A stretch of DNA of 64,000 nucleotides from Plazaster borealis (Eukaryota; Echinodermata; Asteroidea; Forcipulatida; Labidiasteridae), in the NCBI GenBank assembly GCA_021014325.1, contig CM037472.1, positions 21,747,063-21,811,062 on the forward strand. Reading direction: 5' to 3'. A model generated the notes under the pieces. It was not told where the DNA came from and ran no database searches. It was given only the letters and a program-made list of their open reading frames with translations. Each line of letters opens with the position of its first letter. Positions within the stretch are counted from its first letter, which is position 1. A program made the position numbers and the translations under genes. Shown piece after piece: positions 13,101 through 28,100 of this stretch.

Positions 13101-16100
13101 CTGTTTTTGCACTGATGCGATGATATCATGATTTAATTGGAATGGGACATGGACATTTTTTGAATCATAATAGAAAAGAAAAAAAATAAACTGTGAAAGT
13201 CTAGCGCGCATTCAAACCTCTGCGACTTAGTTATTTTTAAACATATTGAGTATGTTTTCACATGTGGACGATTCTGTTTCTTCAAACAATTCAGTTTAAT
13301 GTATTTTATGGCCCTAAACAAAAAGTTTTAGTATATTGTTGGGAAAGTAAAATTTAGCGATGAAATACATGATCGTAAAATAAATTTAACAAATCATCAA
13401 AGAAAACCTGAGAATGAGACTTGACCTCCGTTTCCGGTTCTTTGTAAACAATTAGGAATTTTGACAACTGACTTTCATGTTATCATTAAACCTATGTATA
13501 AATGGTTGCACAAATTGGAGGGTGATTCGCAAATGGGGTTTCTCGTTTCAATCCTAATTTTAACAAATTATTTGTATTTCATAAATATTGAAACATTTTT
13601 CATAACAAATTGCTACGCGTATTTTTATTTTCAAGAATTTGTATAAATAGAATTTAAAAAGAAGATTTGATTTCATAAAAAAAAAAATTTGTTCTTGGTT
13701 TGACTTCATTTCTTGTTTTTTGCACAGTCTACTCAGGCATAATAGAAATTGGGTGTAAGGCGCATAAACCTAATTGAGTTGATCTGACCATGTCTGCCGG
13801 TCAGATCAGTCCTTTATCTAGTAGCAGGTTGTAGTTTATCATAAATCATCCTTGTCCATTCATCCTGCTGTCTTTTGTGTTCAGAAAATTGTCTGCTTGT
13901 GTCATTGAATAATGTACCATTTGAGGTCATTTCAATAGTGCTCTTGTTGTTACTGAACAATTGTACAATGTATGGGCTCTCAACCTGGATGCTTTCCATT
14001 CATTGTTATACTAAATCAATTTACATTTAGCTGTGGTAATGTGGAGTAGTAACACCGTAGGGAACCTTTTCTTTCAGCAATTTTGCATCACGAAATGTCA
14101 AAAAGGTTCAGACTGAACTTGTATTGTACACACTGAATGCGAATATTGAGTTCAAATGATGCATTGTGTGTAGCATATTTTGCTGCGCTATCTAGGGAAG
14201 TTGTTCACTGGTACCATCTCTATGCTGGTACCTGTTTTTAATCACTTGCAATGGAACCAACGTGGAACACATGAATTACATTTATGTGTTTAGCTTGTAA
14301 TTGTTTATAACCTACTGTACAGCAAAGCAGTTTATGGAGTTTGTGTGGTGATTTAGTGGATGTGGGTTGGGTGTTTGTGGAGTCAGAATTGGGTGTGTCA
14401 GAAGAGGGCGTGGTCACTTAGATAGAGGCACTGGGATATTTGGATACATGTTTAAAGTTGATTATTATTAAGCATTATTTAGAAAAGATTCCAGGATATT
14501 ATAGTGCCAGGGTACATATAACATTACTTCATACCGTATTCATCACTGTATGCAGTGACTGGAAATTTGCCTCTTTGCGAAAGCGTGGAAGAAGAACGTG
14601 TATTCATGTTTCTTTTTCTAATTAAACCGACGGTTTAAGACTGCATCCATGTTAATGTAAGGTACATGTATTGTCAATGTAGGTCATGCCCATCTGGTTT
14701 TGCAATAAAAGTAAGATACGGATCAGGTGGTTTGGAAGGGAGGGGCGGGGCACAGATAGTAGACTTTGGAGGAGGACATGCTTGACTCATATGACAGGAA
14801 CAAAGATGATCAGGGTTTTTTTCCCCCCTTTAAAGGCAGAAACAGATACTTTGTATCGCCTGATGTCAATGTAATTTAGGGAAAGTCATTTATAGTGGCA
14901 GTGCACATTCGAAAATGTCTGAAACTGTACAAATAATCCTGGTGCTAAAATTTACATGTGTTGTTGAGAAAAGCTCTTTCCAAACTATATTCTGCTGCCA
15001 AAATAGCTTAGCGGCAAAGCTGTCCAAGGAAGTGTTCAAGTTAGCATTTAAGGTGTACAGTAGCACCACCAGTTGTGTTAATTCCATTAAATTTCCACAT
15101 AGATGTCTACAGAAGGGATTCAGTTCTACATGTAGGTGTACATGTCTATTGATTGTGTATGTGGAGATATCACCAATCAATAACTCGTATTGATTATGTA
15201 GCCCTACCTTGGAATCATCGTTGCATATCAAATCAAACCCACTGTCCATACTCGCCACTCAACAAAATCAATGTTTGTCTGGCTAAAGAGCCTTTAAATG
15301 TATGGTCCAGGCTAGTATACATGGAACATGGTACATACAATGGTTTGTTATTTTTAATAGCAATAGACTCACGACCCAGGGGGCAACTGCCCTCCCAAAT
15401 TCGGGCAAAAACAGTGGGAAAGTTAGGGCACAGCAAGAAGAGTAAAATTGGACAGAGAAAGCAAAGAAAACCCACTTTTTACCCATGTAAAATGTCAGGC
15501 AAATCAACACCTCTGCTTCCCTTACCAAAGAGTCCCCATACGCTCCAGTATATGTTCAAGTTGAAGCTTATTTTATGACTGGAATAAAATTACAAAAATT
15601 AAAATATAAAATTAGGTAGACTCGCAGAATTATTTAATGTATTTCCATGGTGCTACTGCAGTAAATAATAATAATAATTACAATAATAGTAATAATTATG
15701 GTACTAACTGTATTTATATAGTGCAATACTACTTCAGGAAAAATTCACTATTAACGCTACTTGCTACGTGTACAGTGAGCACAGTGGTAAACATGTATGT
15801 ACCATAGTTCCATTGGTCTTAGTGAATACTTACAATTATACCCTAAAAGTGCATATAGCTTAAATTCTATAAATTTGTGCTTAAAAACAAATTACCAACA
15901 GGGATTGTTTCAGGGTCATGTACAGAAAAATCAAACTAAATTGTCTTCTATTCAAATAATTAAACCTAAATAATTGATATAGAGTTTTAATTGTATTACA
16001 ATTTAATTTATACTGAGAGTAGGTTTTGATTTATTTGTTTTTGTTGGGGCGGGGTCTGGGGCTGTTCTCACATTAGCCAGCGTCAGTGTTGCAGTGTCAA

Positions 16101-19100
16101 TTTCACGGTTCAATCTGATGCAAAGTGTTCGCTGGATGACAGATGGAAGTAATCCTCGGCCTCAATACATGTATGGATGTGTGAAATACAAACAGCACTG
16201 TTGGCATTGCTGATATTAAAAAGCCTGCAGCTGTATGTAGATGCACACACTGTGGTGACATGTAAAGCATTAAGCACTCTGGTCATTGCACTGTCATGGG
16301 GGTTTTGTTCAGTAAAATGGCCGAACATCAGAGGTTTATACTGACCAAGTCATTTTGAAGGGTATTTTTTAAGGGGCTGTGTCGTCATGATCTAAGCAGG
16401 CCTGCGGCTGAACATGGAATTATGAACTCTCACCCAGTTACTGCACAAGCGCGCCCTCCGTCCATATCATATGGAGAGAGCATGTGAGCGTGCAGTAACT
16501 GTGAGATTTTCATAATTCCATGTAGAGCCACTGGCCTCCTTTGATCATAACCACACAGCCCCATTTAATCTCCCTCTTTTTTGTTTCACTTTATCTACCA
16601 ACACAATTTAAATGTAAATCGGGAAGATGAAGGGAACTGATTATCAATTTTGTTGTAGTGTGAAACTTAACTAAATCACCTTTTATTATAAAAAAAAGAA
16701 AAAGAAGATTTCTTGTAGAAGAGTGGTGTGTAGTTAAAAAATAAGAGCACATTTCTGTCTCGAGGAACGAATTGGTCAGATATGTGTAATTAAATCATCA
16801 AGTCTAAGAAAAAGTTAACTACCTTACAAAGATTTCGCCATAATGAGTACACTCAATTAATTCACTTGCAGACATAATTTTCTGGGAAATAAGTTGACAG
16901 TAAGAGGATAACTAGGGTTTTCTTTTGAAAAACTTACGTGGACATTGTGCAGTCATCATTATCATCCATAAATTGAAGATCAAAACATTCTCATTTACTT
17001 AATGATTGTTTTCTTGTGTTCTGATACAGATGAAGGATGGGTACGTATCTTCCTGAAGGGGCGACCTATCACGTTGTTCATGCCAACAGAAACAACAAAC
17101 TACTCGGTCAAAACCAAAACAGAGCCCCCTGCTGAACAGCTGAAACTAGAATGGGTGTATCCTTTTTTATTTCTTTATTACTGTGTACTAACCTTCCTAA
17201 GAAGTTCTGCTTCTTTGTGTAAAGAGAACTGTGATCTGAACTGTGGTTGGCATCCAACAAATATTGTTGAAACGAACCATTGGTGGATCCTGCTGCAATC
17301 AGCAGGCTTAGAACTTAGGCTTAGGCTTAGGCTTCTGCGATATCATACCATAATCCATCAGGTGGTTTTGGTTGAATTTGATTGATTTGGCACTGCAGAG
17401 CAAAACCATTTATACTTTACGTACTGTATAGTCTGGCCAAAAAAATTGTATCTCACTTTTGGATATTGAGGTACCATAGACTTGATCTCTGACAGGCGGA
17501 AACCTTCTTGGGAGTTGAACACATGTAAATGGGCAACTTATTACTGGGTATGAAAGTGCAAATATATGAAGGGATTTTACGTCTTCTTGCTTTCAATGGA
17601 GCAGAAAGCTTGTGTCATCTGCGCATTGAAATTATACCCAAAACATTTTTATTGTAGTAACCGATAATAGAATGAGACAGGCTTACAATGCAAAAGGATT
17701 ACAGCATTCTACTTAAGTAAGAAATTACAAAAACTAGCCTATAGTATTGGCTAAAAGATATAAACAAAAAGTGTTCCAGAAAAAGGAATGTATTGACCCC
17801 TTTCACCAACGTCAACCGCGGCTACTGTCTGCCACGCTCACCATTTTGGGAGTCAAATTGCACGTAGTAATATGGTAGGCGGGTTGACGTCGCTTGGCCT
17901 TAAATTACACTGTATAACACACGAAGGGACGGTGACTCCCATGGCGCAACCAAGGTTATTGTGATGACGATATCGGGGCCAATCTTCATGGCTCTGCTTA
18001 ATGTAAACCAAGAATCGGCGCTTATGAAAGAAGGGAATTCTCTGCTCACGTCAAGTGTATTTCACAGATTGGCAGGGAATATTTTGCTTACTGTGAACGC
18101 GTACTCGGCGTTACTATGCATTCTTCGCTTACACAGCTAGCACAGAAATTCAGCGCTTGTCCTGTAAGCGAAGAATGGTGATCGCAAGCGCAGAATTCGC
18201 CGGTAAGCAGAGCCTTGAAATTGGGGCCCAGGTGAATTGGGTCAATTTAGAGAAAAGGAGAATTGTAATAATGGACAAATAATTTAGAATGTAAGGCTTC
18301 TAGTGATTTCCTTAACTCTGTGGAACAGTTATGGCTACAGAGGGAAAGACTGCCGCAACAATCTTCACCTGCTACCGACAGGTGAATTGGTGTACTTCAT
18401 GGCAGCTGTTGTAGTCCTTCATAACTTGGAGGAGAATACTCAGCGCCATTACATGGGACACAATGATGATGTCAAGAGGTAAGTGTGGCTTGACAACCAA
18501 CATTTAGTAACATCTAAATTATTACCATAGGTCCTTTTGGTTGGTAAGCAGTTTGCAAAAGCTAATTCTATTTTCTCAACATCTTAATCAAAATATTTGA
18601 CCCTAAACACCAACTCCCATTTGGTGTTGACTAGCATCCATCCTCACTACAACAAAATCCAACACCATTAACTCAACACCCGAACTGTTGCACTCTAATT
18701 GTTTTGATAAGCTAGGTCCCATGTAAAGCATGATCTGGTGCAGTCCTCAGTCAAACAGAATCAAACAAAACATGCAGTTGGATTTTGAAGGGTTGGGGTG
18801 GTTAGAGTTTATGTGTGAGATTTTGTTTCCTTGACACATTAAGCAATGTATGTGTTTGAACTCGATGTTTGAACGCAGACGAGACCTGGGCTCTGTCAGT
18901 TCGACCCTCCACCATGAGAAATATTTGCACATCACATGCTTTCTTTGTTATGAAAATAATGTACTGATATGCCATCCTAAAATATTTATAATGTTTTAAA
19001 ATGTATCAAACATTACATAACAAAATATGTCAATTGAAAGCAGTGAATGATTTTCCTTGAATAGCATAGCAAAATGCTATACAGAATGTATCAGTTGCTA

Positions 19101-22100
19101 CTTGAAACTCATCAATTGCTCCTCGGTATTAGCATTCAGTGTGCACAAAAACATGCTCAGTCTAAATATTCTGCTGTGCAAAATTGCTGGACGAAATTGT
19201 TCCCTGGAAAGGGTCAGAGTATTTGTTTTCATGAAACTTTCACAGATAAATTTAATTTCTTTCACAATTTTTGTTGAACGGTAAAGGCTTGAAATGCACG
19301 TATACATACTGTTTAAAAAACAAATGGTATAAGACTATCCTTTTTGGTACTGATGTTCAACCACAGTTTAAGACAGTTTCTGTCTGTGTGTCAACATTTT
19401 AGTCCAATGGCCACAGCCCCAGCCAATCATGCTCATTCAGTTACCATTGCATGTTGTACCTAGGGCCTGATTTGTACATGAAGGAAGGCCAACCTTCTGG
19501 AGATAAACTGGGTCCATCATCTTCTCTGAATGGTTCTTATTCTTTTCTCCATAGTATCGCCATTCATCCCAACAAGTGGATCATAGCATCAGGCCAGGTG
19601 GCTGGACATGACAAGGAGGAAGGAAAGGTAAACCCTGTGTATTGATGTCTTTGGTTCCTCATTGCAAATGAGCGTATAACTTGTGTACTTTTTTGTTTTA
19701 TTGATAAAGGAAGGTGTGTACGAAGATGCTTGGATGTTCAATAGATAGTTCCCGATAGACGCCATCTTTACGGGCAACTTGGATTTTGGCATTGAGCTGC
19801 GTCAATCTTTCTATTTTATCTATGCAGCCACTGAGCCACTGACCAATCATGCAAGGAATTTGATAAAACTCAAGCATGCAGCACACGGTATTTGTGCACA
19901 AGCATAGTTGTGCGTTACAAAAAAGACTATCATTGCCCATAAAGATGGCTGACTTTAGACGGTGTGACGTCAAGTGGGAAGTATCTATTGGCATTGCACT
20001 TAATGAGACTAGAAAATAGATCATTAGAATTGTTAACATACAACAGTGTGTGACAATATCTGCTTCATATGGTCTCAGGGTTGATGCCTCAAGGTGTGGT
20101 TTTTCGTTTTGTTCTCATTGTAACAATTGATTCGTAACCAAATAACTTTACTCCATGATAAAGTGATCTATCTTTCTTTGTAATGTATGCCATTTTTCAT
20201 GCTGCATAGAAACAACTGATGAGGAACACGGTCTCCGTATGTAGAATCAACTCGTAACAAGATTTGAAGCTTTTTTCGTGTTTAATCAAGCTTCATGCAA
20301 TTACGTTTTAATTGTCCTTTTTTTTGTGGTGTGTTCTCCCCGGAGCTCTATTATCCGTAGACTTGAAATCAAGGGTCTTCTTAATAGTTGCGGCCGAGGT
20401 TAATTTATCGGTGTGTTCTGTGGGGTTGTTTGTGGCTTCCCGTCCTCGGCTACTGTAATGGATGCTGCCTCCATAAAAGCTAAATGCAAAAATCAATCAA
20501 CCTTGAATGTATTAATGACAATGTAATGCCCATCCCTTGGCAATTAACAAGAAAACTCTTAAGTGCTTTTTTCTCTCTCTAAGTGATCCATAAGAGTATT
20601 ACTCCTGCAGCAGTGGTAGTTTCAAGAGAGAATGTCCATTTTCCCCTCAGTTTTGTTTGAACATTTGAACAAAAAATTATGAATTAGTGTAATGCTACAT
20701 TTTATGACTCCTTAAAAAGGTTTTTATGTATCACTAATGACTCCTTTCATATTGAAATTTGTGTCATAAAGCAAGGTTTTTCGTAGTACTTTTCACTGTC
20801 AGACAGAGTTGCATCTTAATTTATGGAAAGATCGCCCCTTATTTTGTTTTCAGAATCTGCGTCATGCAGTTATATAGATTTTTTGTTATTTAATTGCAAA
20901 GCCCCTCAGTGCATCTCTTAGAGATATACAGTACAGCTTTTGTTTCTTTATGCAATTCCCTTTGGTGTCAAATAACGCAATCCCTAACCTTTGTTATTTT
21001 TGTTCGTGATGGTATTTAGCTCCCCACAAACTTTGGTTTCTTCCCTGAACTATACGTGAGAAAATGCAGTAGAAATAGAAAACTAAAATTTGTAATAATC
21101 AAAACACGTTCTCACAATCTTTACATAGACAAATAGATTTAATCCGGAGGTCGCATGTTCGAATCCCGCTCTAGTCAATTTTTCTTTGTTCACTCCAAAA
21201 TTTAATTAATCCCTTCCCTAATATTTCCCCTTGTGGTTTGTTACTTAAAGTTTAAACAGATTTCTGCAGAGGAGACACTTTCCGAGGTGTTTTTGCCGTG
21301 CTTTGTTTACACCAACAGACAGAGCGTATAATCTGGCCCACTTTGACTCTCATTACAAATGCTGTATGGTATCTTTAATCAACTCGCACCTAATTTATAC
21401 ACCGGTTGTTAGAAAAATGTTTCACGGCAAGCACCCATGTGGAACCCTTAGCCTCCTGATGTCTAAAGGTGTCATGTCCGATGTGTGAAATTCGTTGAAT
21501 GTTGGCACACTTATCCTGTCACCATTGCTTTAAAATTTCCAACATCCTGCAAGAGTTATGCCTGGATGATAATGGCTCTCCTGCTAGGAGTGGGGTATGA
21601 ATTAGCAATGACTGACAGATTGGTGTGGGTGGCTGTGGTAAATCTTAGTTTGTGGAGCAAGCTGCAGATTAGATTGCTTTTAAGGTTGTTTTTGTAGTTG
21701 AGAGCACCCAACTCGATCAGGCCTGAATTTTCATCTTTGAGAGGACAAGGCCATTTTGAATTTGCAAAGGGTACTTCCGATGAAAAATCTTAAAGTCTAA
21801 TGGGAAACCTTTAAAGGGGCACCAAGGCCGAGACCGGGGCAACAGAGGCCATGGCCTCTGGCCTTCGTATAATTCCAGGCCTGCTCAATATTATAGAACC
21901 CCTGCATAGGCCGTCTTGGCTGAAGTTAAACAATTGAAATGTGCACGTTTGTACGCATCATGCACAGTTGACCTCAGTGGGGGCGCTGTTTGACCTTGTG
22001 ACATCATATGCAAGGCTTTTTTTTAGTGCCAGTTGACAAGTAATACTTTGGTAGTGTAAGGGAAGGATATGGAGCAATTTTTGTTAAAAGTCTTTAAAAG

Positions 22101-25100
22101 CATTGTCCACCTTTGAGATGATGATTGTAGTAGACTCAGCAGGTTTTTCATTGTATTTTTGTTTTTAAAAAAAAGCGTATGATAAAAACAATAATGGGAA
22201 ACCTGTGATTTTTACTGCTACAGCATCTCAGAGTATTGCAACAGTGTTTTAAATTGGCCCATTGCATTTCCTAAATGAAGGTTTTTGCAGCATCCCGAAA
22301 TAAGTAAAAAGTATTCCAAGTTTTAAAATTGCTGTCTTTCACGGATGATCACTTTTTGTCATTACAGCCCCATGTGCGCATCTGGGATTCAGTCAACCTG
22401 ACCACACTGCATGTCATTGGACTCGGGTTCTTTGACCGTGCTGTATGCTGCGTAGGATTCTCCAAATGTGTAAGTTTGGTTATCACTGGTCATGAATATT
22501 CATGAGGAACTTTACATATTACCACTATCAGTTGTTGAAGGGAGTTTGTATTCACTTGTCATTAAAGGCGTCGTACACGATTGGTACTTGGAGTCTATTG
22601 TTTGTTTGAAACCTATATAGTTGTATATATATACCATAAAACTAACCTGTGAAAATTTCATTTCAAAAAGTGGTAGCGTTTTTGAGATATTTTCGAAAAT
22701 CTGGAGCAGTTATGTCCACGCAGGAAGAATAATCTGCATTGGAATACACACTCTGAGAAGCGTTACGCATAACGCTTCTCAGATTCAAATGTTTTGGGGG
22801 ATAAAAAGTGATATATTTTTCCATAACCGCAGTACTTCAAAGTGAAAAGTTTCTCAAAATGCATTATACTATCCAAAGCTGCTGTACTACTTACCAAGTA
22901 AGTTTTTATTGCCATTAATTATCAGAGTCATTACCAAATGTGTATGATTCCTTTAACCCATTTATTTCTGTGTAATCATCACCACCAGACTTGGCTGAAT
23001 ACTGTTGATTTTTTACTTGAATATTTTCAGTAAAAATATCTGGAAAAATAATATGAAACAGAAAATTAATTTTCTTTTAGAAATTTAACATGGGAAACAT
23101 TGACAAAATGTTTTTGGTTGAGTGGAAGTTGGGTCAAATCTTGCGGCCGTTTGCGGCTGCTACGGGCATTTTGGTACAAGCGGCTTGCGTCCCTTATGGT
23201 CTCTAACGGGTAAAACAAGGAAGGTAGTGGTAGCACCTAAAGACTTAATTACATAAAAAACTGCATGAGCTTTTGTAGCAACAACTACTTCATCAGATGG
23301 TCTCTAATGGGTTAATATACATTAATTTGCCACAACCTTGTCAATGTAATTTAAGGGAAAAACAACAACCAAACTGTTTATCCTTGCAAGGTTTCTTTTA
23401 ATTATAAGTACTAAACAGTGAAATGAGCTTTTGAATATCTAGAATAGTTTAGAAAATAGAAAATAATTTGTTGTCCGATTTTTTTGAGTCACTCTCAAAA
23501 TGGAAATGAGCTGACTGGCAATAAAACTTGAAACAGAAAGAATCCATTGTCATGATTGTTGAGATGGTTACCCTTTCACGCACCATCTATTTTAGAGATA
23601 AATTGATAAGATGGACACATTAATTGTTTACTTGTTTTTTTCAAATTGCGACCCCCCCCAAAAACAGGTCAAAATAGCGCCTTCTGAAATTGTGTCGCCC
23701 TGTGATTTGTATTTTTCGTGTTAACAATATTTTTTTGAAGGGATTTAAACCGGTCGCTAGCAACCAGTCGGTGCCTGAAAGAGTCAACTTACTTGAGATT
23801 GCATCATTTTTCCTCAGGATGACATGAAGAAAAAATTTTAAAAAATAAATTGAAATACTGAACAGATTTAATATGATTTATGTGAACTTTATTGATATTC
23901 GTACGTACTTATTTCTGCTTGTTGTTATCGCTAACCCATTATTAACGGATTCAGATTTTGTAATTGTGGATATCAATTGAGTGTTTTGGTCGTTGTTGTC
24001 CATCAGGATGGAGGAGATCAACTTTTAGCTATTGATGATTCCAATGAGCATGTCTTGTCAGTCTGGAACTGGGCCAAAGAGAAGAAGCTAGCCGAGAGTA
24101 AGGTAAGGGGGCCTCAGGTTTATCGGCTTATTGACAGTGGTCTTCTAAAAAAATAAAAAATACATGAAATATAACTCAAGCCATAAAATGAAAGTCTCCC
24201 TTCCCTAAAAGATTGATCGGTAATTGTAAAAAATTTAAATCTAAAAGGGAATGAATTCCTTAGTCCTCTCCATCAGGTGTTTGTGCACCAACATGCACCA
24301 GCGAGCCATAACCAGGCATGATATTCTTCCTACTTTAGTCTGAGTTCCGATTTGTTTGCCCTTGGAAAAATCTGAAAAATTGTGATTATATAGCCTGAAA
24401 TGTCTATTAATACCTATACATGTAGGTCAGCCCTTGTACTTGATAAAGTATTTTCTACTTTTTTCCAAGGAACAATTATCATGCCTGATAACTTGATTGT
24501 TTACATTTTTAAAAGCTTTTAAAAAGCTATGCCTTCTCCAGGTGATCCTCTGTTTTTCAAACTGAACCTCATGACTAGGGCCCAATTTCATAGAGCTGCT
24601 TAACGGCCGATTTTGTGCTTACCGCGCGAGTTTCCATTTCATAGCGCTGCTAACCGTAAGCACACGAAAAGGCATGCTAACCTTCCTGTGCTTACTGTAT
24701 GAAAATGAATGACGTACATGTAACAATGCAAATTCATTGTGAACGCGCAACTTTCTTGCTTACCTGTGAAATATGCTTATGCTTAAGCAAATTTTTCTGC
24801 TATAGTTAGCACGGAAATTTGCTTACTTATAAGCACGGCTATCATAAAGCACACAAATTTGCTAAGCACAGAAAAAGTTTACTTTGCAGAAACAGGTCAG
24901 TAGCCCAAATGCCATAAAGTTTACCTCGTTTCAACTCGTGCTCTGCTAATCTTTTGCTCAGTCAAGAAATTTACTGAACAATATTTCATGCTTACTGGCT
25001 TTATGAAATTGGACCCAGGTATAGTGGTCAGGCCACAGCCCTTCTTTGACTGAAGCCAGATTCATACTTCATTCAAACGCAAATGCAAAGCGAATTTGAA

Positions 25101-28100
25101 GCCACAACTCTACATTCGCAGCGAATGTTAGGCAAGATTTGAGCAGATTTTAACTTGCGCAAATTTGCAGTATTTTTGACTGTTTGAGGGCATATGTGAA
25201 CAAAACATGTGTTATGCAAAACAAGTAAAAAAAAAGTTTGTTTTTCATTGTTATTATTATTTTGTATGTTTTTCACCATTGATACAACAAAACAACATAC
25301 AGGTAGTTAAAATAAGATGAAACTGTACTTGTGATGCAAGAAATTTCCTGTTGAATGCGCCCTTTGCGGTAAAAGAATATAGTCAATTGATGTATGAAGT
25401 AGGGATCGGGCTAAGTGCTTCTTAAACTCACATCTGACATTACTTTGAGGATAACAGTTTTTTTATGATTTTCATTTGTGCAGACTATTGGTGACCCAGT
25501 GGTTGCAGCGGAGTTCCACCCCCTGGTGGATAACCACTTGGTCTCCTGTGGTAAAGGACATATCCTCTTCTGGACACTAGAGAATAACAAACTTACCAAG
25601 AAAGCTGGCATCTTTGAGGTAACATTTTCGTTATTTTTTTTACAAATAGTTATTTTGTATGTATTGGCTTGTGCTAGATGACAAATGTGTGACAAATGTG
25701 TCAAAAAAAAGAAAAATGCAAATGAGGGTTTTTGTGAATTAATGATGTATTCAATGCTGTTTACATTTTCACCAAGTTTCAGGACCTACTACGTTATCTT
25801 TTGTAACTACACAAATTAGATTAACCGACAAATAATATATTTTTATTTTTTTTTTTTCAGTGTGACAAAAAAAAATTTTTGACACTGATCCATTAAACTA
25901 CTACATAGCGCGTTTTTTTTTTTTGTTTTTGTTGAAAAACATTTTTTTTTTTTTTTTTTAGTGAAGACACTAATAAAAACAAGTATTTTTGTCTGTGAGG
26001 CTAAATTGTTGCTTCGTAAAAACGACGACAACTTGAATGCTGATTGAAAAAAATGAAACCAGTGCCGGGGCTTCTCAGTCCTTGGATTTTTCATATCATA
26101 TATCAAAAATAATGATTTTTATTGACATGTTTTTTAAACACATGTCTAAAATTATTATGCAATTTGAAGCCACACGAGCTGGCTTGTCTTGCCTGAGGAC
26201 AGAAATGACTTGTGTAGAAGCCAAGATTAGGAACATCTCCTTTTTGTATATTTTTTTCGAAATCTTGATTAGTGTGTACAATTTGGGACAAAAGGTTTTT
26301 CAATTCTTAAATCAATAACATCCAAATTAAAATCCACACTTGGCCTTTCAAGTGATTAGTACTTAGGTGTTTGATAGATTGAGAAAATATGTTCTATTCA
26401 GTTGTCTGAAATATCAAAGAGCTTTCATATGACAAAAGGCTTTGAACTTATTTAGCAAATGTTTTAAATAGAGCAAAGACTTCCTACAGCATGCTTTTTG
26501 TGATTTGTAGACAAATAAGATATTTCAACATTATTGTGTGAATAGACTGCAAGTCTCGCGCATATCGAAAACGAGAAAAACCTCGAACGAAGACTATATT
26601 TTTCTTTTAAAATTATATTTAAACAAAATTCTTGAAAACAAAAATATTCATAGCAAGTTGTTTTAAATAAATTTTCAATTTTTGTATAATACAAATAATT
26701 TTTTCAAATTAACATTGAAACAAACTTAAAACTTGGGACGAGGATGCTTATTGTTAGAAACCCCATTTGCCAATTACGCCCGAATGTGTGCGTCTATTAC
26801 ATAGGTTTAATGACAGTATGACCGTCAGTTGGGCAAAATTCTAAATTTTTTACAAATAACCGGAAACGGAGGTCAAGTCTTATTTTCAGGGTTTTTTTTC
26901 GTTATTTTGTTGAATTGATTTTACTTTCATATTCTTAATCACTTAGTATTACATTCCCAACATCATATATAATTTTCATAGCCATAAACTATGTGACTAA
27001 AAGAATTGACGAAACAAAATCCCGCCCACGTAAAATTCCATATTGTTGGGACCTCAATGGTCCCGGAAGTTCAAATTGTATGCGCGAGACTTGCATATAA
27101 GTCTATTCAGAACTTGCCTCTTTGTTCATTTCTCTTACGTCCCAACCAAGCATCAGCGAAATGCAAATGACATTTTGAAAGTCCTGTTTGAGAAGTTGTT
27201 GATGCCATTCTTAATGTGTCTTTTCCTTGATTGTCTTATTGACTTAATTCCTTTGGATGTAAACTTGCTGAAATGTGACCGAGTACTGACCACTCTGATA
27301 CCTCTGTCTGTTTCATGTATTTGCCCCTTTTTAAAAACAAAATCGTGCTTCGTGGACCACAGAAGGTATGTGATTGAGGAGCCGTATATAAATGCTTGTT
27401 GGCATGCAGCCCCTTTTTTTATCTAACACCTTAATGCACTTTGTCTGTCAGTCATTCCTTATAAGCTATCACCATTGCATGGACCAATTGGTAATGGGTC
27501 GAGTGTCTCTCCCTTTTATACTTATTCCCCTGTTATTATTTTCTCGGTTCTCAGGGAATCATTTCTTTGTTCCCAGATGATATTTAAAGATGATGACGTT
27601 TGATACTTAAGTCATATTGATATTATTCATTTTGATGAACTCAAGTCCTGTTTCAATCAGTGAATTCTTGCTCTTTCATCCCTTGGTATTTGCGGTTAAA
27701 TTGGGGATTTTTCTTTCACCAATGTAGGTCAGCAGTGTAGTCCAAACCAAATATTCATAATAATATTCTTCTGATTGTTTGGTTTGTTTACTGAGACCGC
27801 TGGGACAAATGTGTTTGTATCCTCGGCTTAGGGTCCGTCTCCGGCTCTGTATTTCATTTGATGTTGGAAATACCGTACAAAATGTACACTGCTCCAAACT
27901 TGATGACGGAGCTTAAGCAGGAGCCGGAGCCCAAGTCAAGGCTTGGGAAAAGGCCCTGGTAACTTGAAGTAAATTCCATTTTTGTGAATAGGTTTCAGTT
28001 TCTAGTAGAGATTTTACAAATTGTCAAAAAAACTCCCCCCCCCCCTCCCATAAAAAATTATAATAATAATAATAATTAATCAAGAAATTAAATGAAATCA

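Larger units (their letters stand above)
4190..17029 (+). other. 12.8-kb intron of the EML gene
   Basis: This is the largest intron. No exon is needed inside it, since the flanking phases join perfectly. It holds MITE-like elements (4278-4600, 4635-4785, 5101-5498, 7767-8076), dispersed repeats (8631-8829, 9980-10150), a CpG-rich stretch near 9830-9945, a 112-bp tandem repeat at about 12.6-12.9 kb, one arm of a long inverted pair at about 13.2-13.7 kb, and a foldback at 16412-16523. Only short, unsupported open frames occur in the rest. Confidence 0.8.

Noticed and set aside
17155..17156. Donor site two bases earlier for the HELP exon
   Set aside because: It would break the frame with the exon at 18329; the gt at 17157 fits.
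17315..17332. Three TTAGGC hexamers (a telomere repeat in nematodes)
   Set aside because: Only three units in an intron; too short to mean an interstitial telomere.
25846..25870. Splice acceptor (poly-T then cag) at about 25860
   Set aside because: No open exon follows, and the flanking EML phases already match.
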